Source: a bacterium HR41 (GTDB lineage: Bacteria; Actinomycetota; Thermoleophilia; Solirubrobacterales; Thermoleophilaceae). From it: a stretch of 5,779 nucleotides of DNA. Under the pieces are notes generated by a model. It was not told where the DNA came from, made no database searches, and was given only the letters and a program-made list of their open reading frames with translations. Position 1 is the stretch's first letter, and each line of letters begins with the position of its first letter. A program made the translations under genes and the position numbers. The stretch is taken from the NCBI GenBank assembly GCA_002898855.1, contig BEIR01000100.1, positions 1-5,779 of the forward strand, given 5' to 3'. Below are positions 1 through 5,779 of the stretch, one piece after another.

Positions 1-1627
1 CGGCGAGGCGCGCGGCGCGCTCGGGTGGGACAATGCCGCTCCACAGCAAGTGCCCGACGTTCGACGTCAAAACGTCGCATGGACGCTTGTTGCGATCGAG
101 CGCAAGGGCGTAAAAACCGCGCTCGTCGAGCCAGAAGGCCGCGTCGAACTGGCGGGCGAGGTCGCTGGCCTGCGCCTCGAGCCGTTCGGCGAGCGCCGGG
201 TCGCCCCACACCTCCCGCGCCAGGCGCGCGCAGCGGCGTTTTGCATCGAACACGTAGCCCTGCACCTCGCAGCTCGCGATCGGCGGCTCGGCGATGCTGC
301 CGTCGGCGAACACGATCGAGTTCCAGGAGTCCTTCCAGCACTGGTTGCGCAACCCGCGCATCGGGTTGCGGGTCGCGTACTCGACGAAACCGTCGCCGTC
401 GCGATCGCCGTAGCGGTCGATCCAACGCAGCGCCGCGCGGGCGTTCGGCTCGAGTTCGCGCACCAAGACGTCGTCGCCCGTCCAGCGGTGGTACTCGTCG
501 AGCAGCACCAAAAACAACGGGGTGGCGTCGGCCGAGCCGTAGTAAGGCGAGTGCGGCGAATCTCCGAACGCGGCGAGCTCGCCCGAGCGCAGCTCGTGGA
601 TGATCTTGCCTGGCTCGGCGTCACGCTCGGGGTCGTCGCTGGTCGCCTGCAGGGCAGCGAGCGTGCGCAGCGCTGCGCGCGCGAGGTCCGGCAGAAAGGG
701 CAGCGCCTGGTAGCTAGCGATCAGCGTGTCGCGCCCGAACAGCGCCATGAACCAGGGCAGGCCGGCCGCCGGCAGCTCGACGGCGCCGGCGTGGCGCGGT
801 CGGAAACGGAGCGCGGCGAGGTCGGCGATGCTCGCGCGCCACAGCTGCTCCAGCTCGGTCCAGTCGGTGGTGAGCTCCGGCGCCTCGCGCTGCCACTCCT
901 CGCGGCGGGCGCGTGCCGCCGCGAGCGCAGCAGCGAAAGTGGTGCGCTCGCCGCTGTCGCTGCTGCGCCCTTCCCCGAGCGGTCGGAAGTGGAGCTCGAG
1001 CCGGGCCGAGCCGCGCCCGGCGAGCTCGATCGGGATGCGCAAGCCGCGGCCGTCGAAGCGGGGCTGTACGGTGACGGCGGACGCCACCGCCGCACCCCCA
1101 CTGGCGCCGTCGCCGCTGTCGCCGCCGGTTTCGGGCACAACCGCCAACTCGACCCCGCGCTCGAACTGCTCGCGGCGGTAGCGCAGTAGCAGCCTGTCGC
1201 CCAGGACGCGCCTCTCGGCCGGACGCGGCCGCACCGCACCCTCCTTGACTTCGAACAGGTCGGCGAAGTCGGCGTCGATCTCGACCTCGAGCTCGACCCT
1301 GGTGCGCTGCGGGGTGTGGTTGAAAACGGTCAACTGTTCGACCCACTCCTCGCGCACCACCCGCTCCCGGATCACCGACAGGCGCGGGTCGTCGAACTTG
1401 CGTCGCGCCGCCGGCACGAGAAAGAAGCGGGCGTGGAGGTGGCGCTCGCTGCTCACCGACAACGCGGTCAGATCGCTGCCATCGACCCGCAAGCGGAAAA
1501 GCGACAGGACACGGGTGTCGTCGACGTAGAACCCGTGGTCGGGGTTGCGGGAAGCGTCGATATCACCGACGCCGTCGGCGACGACGAACGTCGACCCGTC
1601 GAGCACGCTCACGGTGGAACTCGACAT
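1..1627 (-). CDS. Glycogen debranching enzyme / amylo-alpha-1,6-glucosidase family protein (C-terminus cut by window edge)
   Basis: The frame is open from an ATG at 1627 to the left edge (542 residues, no stop). Residues about 8-220 form the beta-rich N-terminal domain typical of this family (VLDGSTFVV at 9-17, then FYVDDTRVLS at 33-42). From about 255 an (alpha/alpha)6-barrel catalytic domain follows. It carries the family blocks PWFMALFGRDTLIAS (291-305), GKIIHELRSGEL (340-351), PYYGSADATPLFLVLLDEY (361-379), NQCWKDSWNSI (428-438), CEVQGYVFDA (453-462) and TSNVGHLLWSGI (521-532). Relatives are usually about 650-720 residues, so roughly 110-180 residues should lie beyond the edge. Known members hydrolyse alpha-1,6 branch glucose or related alpha-glucans in the cytoplasm; no signal peptide is seen. 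A Gly/Ser/Ala-rich stretch at 167-183 looks like a linker insertion. The start lies 13 bases after the stop of the upstream lipoprotein gene, with no convincing Shine-Dalgarno sequence, so translation is probably coupled. The exact substrate cannot be read from the sequence. Confidence 0.93.
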   Translation of the reverse strand, partial: MSSSTVSVLDGSTFVVADGVGDIDASRNPDHGFYVDDTRVLSLFRLRVDGSDLTALSVSSERHLHARFFLVPAARRKFDDPRLSVIRERVVREEWVEQLTVFNHTPQRTRVELEVEIDADFADLFEVKEGAVRPRPAERRVLGDRLLLRYRREQFERGVELAVVPETGGDSGDGASGGAAVASAVTVQPRFDGRGLRIPIELAGRGSARLELHFRPLGEGRSSDSGERTTFAAALAAARARREEWQREAPELTTDWTELEQLWRASIADLAALRFRPRHAGAVELPAAGLPWFMALFGRDTLIASYQALPFLPDLARAALRTLAALQATSDDPERDAEPGKIIHELRSGELAAFGDSPHSPYYGSADATPLFLVLLDEYHRWTGDDVLVRELEPNARAALRWIDRYGDRDGDGFVEYATRNPMRGLRNQCWKDSWNSIVFADGSIAEPPIASCEVQGYVFDAKRRCARLAREVWGDPALAERLEAQASDLARQFDAAFWLDERGFYALALDRNKRPCDVLTSNVGHLLWSGIVPPERAARLA

Positions 1628-1640
1628 GGGCCGCCAAAGG

Positions 1641-2759
1641 CTAGTCGCGCGGCCGGGCGAGCGGCGCGGCCCGCAACGACGACAGCGCTTCGCGTTCCGT
1701 CTCTCGCCGCAACCGCTCCATCAACCCGGCTAGCGAAAGCCGGTCGCCGGGGCGCGCAGCGAGCGCCCGCGCCGCCACGCGGCCGGCGCGCCGTCCGAGC
1801 TCCCGGTAGGCGTCCTCGCCGGGACTCCGGAACCATGTCACCACGAGAACCCTGCTGCGCGCCCGCCGCGCGACCAGTGCCCTTGCGCGAGCATCGAAGC
1901 GGTCGAAGGCGACGACAACGCCGCCGCTGGCGGCGGCCGCTGCGCTCGCAAGCAGCGCCAATCCGCGCGCGCCGCCCCCGGTGGCTGCCAAAACGCAGAG
2001 CGGACGCGGCGCCGCTGCCAGCTCGGCCGCCACCGCGGTGTCGAGCCGCCCGCCCTCGTACGTCCATTCTGTAGGCGCGCGGAGACCCGCGGTGCGCGCG
2101 GCAGCACGAAAGGCCAGGCGCGCCGCCTCGCCGTCGAGCGTCCCGTCGCTCAGAACTACCGACGAGCGGCACCGCTGGCGCGCGAACAGCTGCGCAGCAA
2201 GCCGCGTGCGCGCACTGTCGTTGGGCACGAGGCGCACCAGCGTTCGATTGCCGTGCGGGTAGTAGCGAGCCGGCTCGCCGGTGGGCCGCCCCGGTCCCCG
2301 GGCATCAAAACCGACCGCACCGGGGGCGCCGGTCACAACCGGAACGCCGGCGCGGTTCAACTCCGGCAGCGCGACTGCCGTGGCTTGACTGTCGAGGTCG
2401 CCCAGGTACAGCCGCACGCGGCCGCGACGCAACAGCGTCGCGACGTTGGCGGCCACTTGCTCGGGGTCGGTCCCTCTGCCGTCGGGCGCCGAAGAGTCGA
2501 GACGCACTACCTCGAGCGCCGGACCGCCGTGCCCCTGGACCCTGCGCACACCCTCGGCCACCCCGGTGGCGAAAGCGCGAGCCAGACCGGCCTGCGGCCC
2601 GCGAGCGGGCGCGCTGACAGCGACGAGCGCGCCCGCTTCGGAACGCGCCGCAACTCGCTCGCTACCACAACCGGTGAACAGGGCGACGGCGAACGCCGCG
2701 GCGAGTAGCGCCACCGTGCGCGCAGCGCGCCCCTGCGCGCTCGCGCGTCGGTGTCCCAC
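1641..2759 (-). CDS. Lipoprotein with type-I periplasmic binding protein fold (branched-chain amino acid-binding-like)
   Basis: This 372-residue protein (TAG stop at 1641) begins with a basic n-region (RR at 4-5, R11, R14), a hydrophobic segment (about 15-29) and a near-canonical lipobox F28-T-G-C31, so it should be lipidated on C31 and face outside. The mature part resembles the Leu/Ile/Val-type binding fold. It has a first beta strand ALVAVSAP (44-51), TDPEQVAANVATLL (97-110), a strand then DLDSQATAVALPELNRAGVPVVTGAP (121-146, the block that normally frames the ligand), and a second lobe from about 185. Three in-frame GTG codons at 2759, 2771 and 2777 could start it; none has a good Shine-Dalgarno sequence. 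I chose 2759 because it gives the most typical signal-peptide length. No permease or ATPase gene is adjacent. The gene precedes the debranching-enzyme gene by 13 bases, so it may bind or sense a sugar-related ligand, but that is inference. The fold call is fairly secure; the ligand is unknown. Confidence 0.85.
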   Translation of the reverse strand: MGHRRASAQGRAARTVALLAAAFAVALFTGCGSERVAARSEAGALVAVSAPARGPQAGLARAFATGVAEGVRRVQGHGGPALEVVRLDSSAPDGRGTDPEQVAANVATLLRRGRVRLYLGDLDSQATAVALPELNRAGVPVVTGAPGAVGFDARGPGRPTGEPARYYPHGNRTLVRLVPNDSARTRLAAQLFARQRCRSSVVLSDGTLDGEAARLAFRAAARTAGLRAPTEWTYEGGRLDTAVAAELAAAPRPLCVLAATGGGARGLALLASAAAAASGGVVVAFDRFDARARALVARRARSRVLVVTWFRSPGEDAYRELGRRAGRVAARALAARPGDRLSLAGLMERLRRETEREALSSLRAAPLARPRD

Positions 2760-2858
2760 TGGCGGGGGCACGGACACACGCAGGCTCGTGGTTGTCGGGG
2801 ACGAGACCTCGCTATCGGCTTCAGTCGCTCGCGCCCGCTGTCGGTAGGCTCGCTTGAC
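2760..2858. other. Divergent intergenic region between the lipoprotein and phosphofructokinase genes
   Basis: About 100 bases separate the two divergent starts (fewer if the lipoprotein starts at 2771 or 2777). The only promoter-like element I can support is the TAGGCT at 2845-2850 facing the phosphofructokinase. For the minus-strand lipoprotein gene I see no TANNNT element at a sensible distance and no Shine-Dalgarno sequence. No inverted repeat of convincing length is present. Confidence 0.6.
2845..2850 (+). promoter_or_regulatory. Probable -10 element (TAGGCT) of a leaderless promoter for the phosphofructokinase gene
   Basis: TAGGCT fits the actinobacterial TANNNT -10 pattern. Its last base is 9 bases before the A of the ATG at 2859, so transcription would begin at about 2857, on or within two bases of the start codon. 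That would give a leaderless mRNA, which is common in actinobacteria. No good -35 hexamer lies 16-18 bases upstream. An alternative reading is that GGTAGG (2843-2848), 10 bases from the ATG, acts as a weak ribosome binding site on a longer transcript. Confidence 0.45.
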
Positions 2859-3890
<1,032 letters not shown>

Positions 3891-3908
3891 CGAGCCCGCG
3901 ACCGACGG

Positions 3909-4088
3909 TCAGGAAGAATCGCGCTCGAGCCGCATCCCGCGGCGAATGCTCGGCGCCACCGCCCGTACCGCTGCTGCCGCGACCGCGAGCAACACCGTGA
4001 CGAGGAAGGCGTCGATCGCTTTCGCGCCGAACGCCCAGGCAGCGACCCAGAAGAGAAGACCGATCACGATAGTGACGAGAACGCCCAT
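3909..4088 (-). CDS. Small two-helix membrane protein (59 residues), function unknown
   Basis: ATG at 4088 to TGA at 3909-3911. The start overlaps the stop of the SnoaL-like gene by one base (TGATG), and a strong GGAGGG at 4097-4102 sits 8 bases upstream, so coupled translation is well supported. The peptide begins MGVLVTIVIGLLFWVAAWAF and has a first hydrophobic helix at about 3-21. A short polar turn follows (G21, K23, D26), then a second hydrophobic stretch at about 27-46. The basic C-terminal tail (R49, R50, R53, R56) suggests both ends face the cytoplasm. There is no signal-peptidase or lipobox motif. I do not recognise a named family. Two-helix proteins of this size are often holin-like, transporter accessory or regulatory peptides, but nothing here decides between these. 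The ribosome binding site, overlap and two clean helices make it a likely real gene. Confidence 0.8.
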   Translation of the reverse strand: MGVLVTIVIGLLFWVAAWAFGAKAIDAFLVTVLLAVAAAAVRAVAPSIRRGMRLERDSS

Positions 4089-4627
4089 CAGCGCGACCCT
4101 CCGATTCTTCCGACTATGTCCCTGCGCACTTTGACGTAAGCGTTGAACGCACTCTTAAGCGCCCGCTCGGCCGGGGAGTCGGGTGCTGGCAGCATCCCCA
4201 GCTGGCGGGCGAAAGCCGCGCCATCGTAGTACGCAACGTTGCGGACGATGAGCGCTCCCTTGACCTCGAGCAGGTCGATGCCGCGCAGCTCGAGTGTCTG
4301 ACCGGTAGGCGCGATGCCCTCGAACGAGCTACCGCTGAACGTGCCTCGCATCCGCCACTCGACGGCAGCCCGTGCCTCGTCGGCGACGATGCGCCGCACA
4401 TGTGTCTCTAGATCGGGCATAGCCGCAAACAGACCGCTGAAAAAGGAGCGGATCTCGTCGTGACCGCGAAGCACCCGCAACGGCACGATGTCGTCGATGC
4501 CGTCCGGGGCCCAGTGCGCGATCATCGCGTCGGGATCGCGACGCGACAGAGCATCGAAGTACCCCTTCGCGCAGATCGCGGCAGGGCTCGTCGTGGTCGC
4601 GTCCTGCTGCAGGCCTTCGTCGCTCAT
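4088..4627 (-). CDS. SnoaL-like / NTF2-fold ester-cyclase-family protein
   Basis: This 179-residue protein looks like the alpha+beta cone (NTF2-like) fold of the SnoaL polyketide-cyclase family. Helix 1 carries YFDALSRRDPDAMIAHWAPDG (23-43), followed by GHDEIRSFFSGLFAAMPDL (55-73). Then come the beta-sheet segments EWRMRGTFSG (90-99) and the family-typical APTGQTLELRGIDLLEV (106-122). The block NVAYYDGAAFARQLGML (130-146) is the usual end of the domain, with Y134 and D135 near the position of the family's acidic residue. A 30-residue basic tail (150-179) is extra. Many relatives are not cyclases and bind small hydrophobic ligands, so no reaction is assigned. The ATG at 4627 is preferred over the GTG at 4636 because the GGGAGGGGG run at 4636-4644 is correctly spaced only for the former. 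It is the first gene of a two-gene unit with the small membrane protein, separated from trpA by 133 bases. Confidence 0.85.
   Translation of the reverse strand: MSDEGLQQDATTTSPAAICAKGYFDALSRRDPDAMIAHWAPDGIDDIVPLRVLRGHDEIRSFFSGLFAAMPDLETHVRRIVADEARAAVEWRMRGTFSGSSFEGIAPTGQTLELRGIDLLEVKGALIVRNVAYYDGAAFARQLGMLPAPDSPAERALKSAFNAYVKVRRDIVGRIGGSR
4097..4102 (-). promoter_or_regulatory. Ribosome binding site GGAGGG for the small membrane protein
   Basis: GGAGGG lies inside the last codons of the SnoaL-like gene (encoding the Gly-Gly near its C-terminus), 8 bases before the ATG at 4088. It is the best Shine-Dalgarno match for that start and the main evidence that the 59-codon frame is translated. Confidence 0.8.
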
Positions 4628-4635
4628 CCTGGCCA

Positions 4636-4644
4636 CCCCCTCCC
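4636..4644 (-). promoter_or_regulatory. Ribosome binding site (GGGAGGGGG) deciding the SnoaL-like start
   Basis: The purine run gives GGAGG 11 bases, or AGGGGG 8 bases, before the ATG at 4627. The in-frame GTG at 4636 uses the run's last G as its first base, so GGAGG would be only 2 bases away, too close to serve it. This favours the ATG and the 179-residue product. Confidence 0.7.
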
Positions 4645-4666
4645 GATCGGCCGTGTGGTCCCCGCG

Positions 4667-4678
4667 CTCGGCGCCGAG
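4667..4678. repeat. 12-base perfect palindrome CTCGGCGCCGAG at the expected transcription start of the SnoaL-like gene
   Basis: Positions 4667-4678 read the same on both strands and end directly against the TAGGGT element at 4679-4684. The expected transcription start (about 4672) falls inside the palindrome, which is where a repressor operator could act. In DNA this GC-rich, a 12-base palindrome built from CGGCGCCG is not rare, so function is only a possibility. Confidence 0.4.
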
Positions 4679-4684
4679 ACCCTA
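4679..4684 (-). promoter_or_regulatory. Probable -10 element (TAGGGT) for the SnoaL-like / membrane-protein unit
   Basis: TAGGGT on the minus strand matches TANNNT and lies 51 bases before the ATG at 4627, giving a leader of about 45 bases that contains the ribosome binding site. The 17-18 bases upstream hold no recognisable -35 hexamer. It sits in the only non-coding space between trpA and the SnoaL-like gene (4628-4760). In that space I see no Rho-independent terminator for trpA. Confidence 0.4.
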
Positions 4685-4760
4685 CCAGAGCATCGCCCTC
4701 GAGCCGGGTCGGGTGCCGCGCCGCGAGCGCTGTGTCGTGCCTGGCAGGGGTCGCGCGCCG

Positions 4761-5582
4761 TCAGGCGGTTTGGCGCACCGCCGCGACGGCAGCGGCAAGT
4801 TCGCTCACGACGGTGCGGACAGCATCCGTACCCCCCTCCCCCGCCGCCCGCACGATGCGGCTGCCGACGATCACGCCGTCGGCGATCTCGGCCACGCGCG
4901 CCGCTTGTTCGGGACGCGAAACACCGAATCCGACCGCTACCGGAACCGGCGCCAGGGAGCGCACGTGCGCCACGAAGCGGTCGAGCCCCGGCGGCAGCGC
5001 ATCGCGCTCGCCCGTCGTGCCGGTCAGCGACACGGCATAGACGAAGCCGCGCGCCCCGGCTGCCAGCACACGCAGGCGGTCGTCGGGTGTGGTCGGAGCG
5101 CAGAGCGGAACCAGCGCGAGTCCGCGCTCGTCGGCAGCGGCGCGCACCACCGCCGCCTCGTCGAACGGCAGATCCGGGACGATCAGACCGGCCACGCCGG
5201 CTGCCCGCAGCTCGTCGAGGAACCGCTCGGTACCACGCGTGAACACCACATTGGCGTAGACCATCACGACCACGGGAACCCGCTCGGCCACGCTCGCCGC
5301 GAGCGCAAGCACGTCCCCGGGCGTCACGCCGCGCTCCAGTGCGAGCGTTGCGGCGTGGTGGATCACCGGCCCGTCGGCGAGGGGGTCGGAGAACGGGATG
5401 CCGAGCTCGACCAGGTCGGCACCGGCCTCAACCGCGGCGACAAGACAGGCGCGCGACGTCTCGAGATCCGGGTAGCCGCCAAGGAGATAGGGCATCAACG
5501 CAGCTCGGCCGGCAGCGTCGCGGAAGGCGGCCGCGATCCGCTCGCACCCGTCCGGACGGGGGCTGTCAACTTCCCGTGCCAC
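4761..5582 (-). CDS. trpA: Tryptophan synthase alpha chain
   Basis: Complete 273-residue TrpA (usual length about 260-275). It cleaves indole-3-glycerol phosphate to indole and glyceraldehyde 3-phosphate, the indole being channelled to TrpB. The TIM-barrel signatures are present. These are PYLLGGYPD (31-39) and VELGIPFSDPLADGP (58-72), with the catalytic acids E59 and D70 (E. coli E49 and D60). Further along are VMVYANVVF (106-114), IVPDLPFDE (134-142), YAVSLTGTTG (182-191), and the phosphate-binding loops GFGVS (218-222) and VGSRIV (239-244). The GTG start at 5582 has a GGAG at 5591-5594, 8 bases upstream inside the end of trpB, and lies two bases after the trpB stop. The two genes are therefore a coupled pair at the end of a trp operon. 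The N-terminal 15 residues before the conserved core are variable in the family, so the start rests mainly on spacing. Confidence 0.98.
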   Translation of the reverse strand: MAREVDSPRPDGCERIAAAFRDAAGRAALMPYLLGGYPDLETSRACLVAAVEAGADLVELGIPFSDPLADGPVIHHAATLALERGVTPGDVLALAASVAERVPVVVMVYANVVFTRGTERFLDELRAAGVAGLIVPDLPFDEAAVVRAAADERGLALVPLCAPTTPDDRLRVLAAGARGFVYAVSLTGTTGERDALPPGLDRFVAHVRSLAPVPVAVGFGVSRPEQAARVAEIADGVIVGSRIVRAAGEGGTDAVRTVVSELAAAVAAVRQTA

Positions 5583-5584
5583 CT

Positions 5585-5779
5585 CTAGCTCTCCGTCGCG
5601 TCGGCTCGGGACGCCGCGCCTGCGTCGGCTAGGGGCCCCTGGCTCGACGCCGCGCCAGCCGGGCCGTTAGCTTGCGACACAGACCCGTCGCTGCCCGTGC
5701 CCCCTTCGTCGCCCAGCGCCAGCACGCTCGCCAGGCCCTTGTCGCCCCGCCCCGACAACGTCCCCAGCGTGACCGCACC
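5585..5779 (-). CDS. trpB: Tryptophan synthase beta chain, C-terminal end only
   Basis: The last 64 residues of a minus-strand protein enter from the right edge and stop at TAG (5585-5587). The segment TLSGRGDKGL at fragment residues 7-16 matches the conserved C-terminal block of TrpB (usually NLSGRGDKD), which lies near the end of the enzyme and precedes its last helix. TrpB normally stops within about 10 residues of this block. Here about 42 further residues follow, rich in Gly, Ala, Ser and Asp, with no hydrophobic core and no cysteine. The identity is supported further by its position directly before trpA. The PLP lysine and the rest of the enzyme lie outside the window. The frame is uninterrupted and the tail overlaps the trpA ribosome binding site. 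Confidence 0.88.
   Translation of the reverse strand, partial: GAVTLGTLSGRGDKGLASVLALGDEGGTGSDGSVSQANGPAGAASSQGPLADAGAASRADATES
5589..5594 (-). promoter_or_regulatory. trpA: Ribosome binding site GGAGAG for trpA
   Basis: GGAGAG ends 6 bases before the GTG at 5582 and lies within the last codons of trpB. It supports this GTG as the trpA start and fits translational coupling, which keeps the two subunits in equal amounts. Confidence 0.65.

Noticed and set aside
57..80. Repeated GACGT/ACGTC units forming a small dyad
   Set aside because: They fall in the debranching-enzyme codons for the conserved DVLTSNVGH segment and have no promoter or repeat context.
50..1189. 379-codon open frame on the plus strand opposite the debranching enzyme
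   Set aside because: It lacks any recognisable domain and lies exactly antisense to strongly conserved family motifs. Long antisense frames are expected in DNA this GC-rich.
2751..2858. Upstream extension of the phosphofructokinase to 379 codons
   Set aside because: The added 36 residues match no family feature, while the ATG at 2859 starts precisely at the conserved N-terminal strand of PfkA enzymes.
4488..5588. 366-codon plus-strand open frame opposite trpA and part of the SnoaL-like gene
   Set aside because: The minus strand encodes TrpA with all catalytic and phosphate-binding blocks; this frame's composition (Arg/His/Gly-rich, no motifs) is that of a shadow.

Overview
The window is GC-rich, densely coded chromosomal DNA. 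Its Ala/Arg/Gly/Val-heavy proteins, GTG starts, TANNNT-type -10 elements and a short actinobacterial-type phosphofructokinase suggest a high-GC actinomycete. A deep-branching class such as Thermoleophilia is my best guess, inferred from overall protein flavour and not from any marker gene. No rRNA, tRNA, CRISPR array, insertion sequence or phage gene is visible. The content looks like housekeeping metabolism.

Layout from left to right. (1) Positions 1-1627, minus strand: most of a glycogen-debranching (amylo-alpha-1,6-glucosidase-like) enzyme, whose C-terminus runs off the left edge. (2) 1641-2759, minus strand: a lipoprotein with a type-I periplasmic-binding-protein fold, 13 bases upstream of the debranching gene and probably co-transcribed with it. 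(3) 2760-2858: a divergent intergenic region, with a probable leaderless promoter for the next gene. (4) 2859-3890, plus strand: a 343-residue 6-phosphofructokinase whose two diagnostic residues (D104, K125) point to pyrophosphate rather than ATP as phosphoryl donor. (5) 3909-4088 and 4088-4627, minus strand: a 59-residue two-helix membrane protein coupled by a TGATG overlap to a SnoaL/NTF2-like protein, converging on the phosphofructokinase. (6) 4761-5582 and 5585-5779, minus strand: trpA complete and the 3' end of trpB, two bases apart.

The left half has a carbohydrate theme: glycogen or alpha-glucan debranching next to the committing, here probably reversible, step of glycolysis. The binding protein between them has no ABC permease or ATPase partner in view. 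The right half is the end of a tryptophan operon (TrpB and TrpA form the alpha2beta2 synthase), followed by a separate small operon with its own -10-like element and ribosome binding sites.

The observations most worth a second look are the PPi-type signature of the phosphofructokinase, the small membrane protein gene (easily missed because it is only 59 codons), the sensor-like lipoprotein joined to a debranching enzyme, the low-complexity tail on TrpB, and a 12-base palindrome at the expected transcription start of the SnoaL gene. I see no clearly new multi-gene system.
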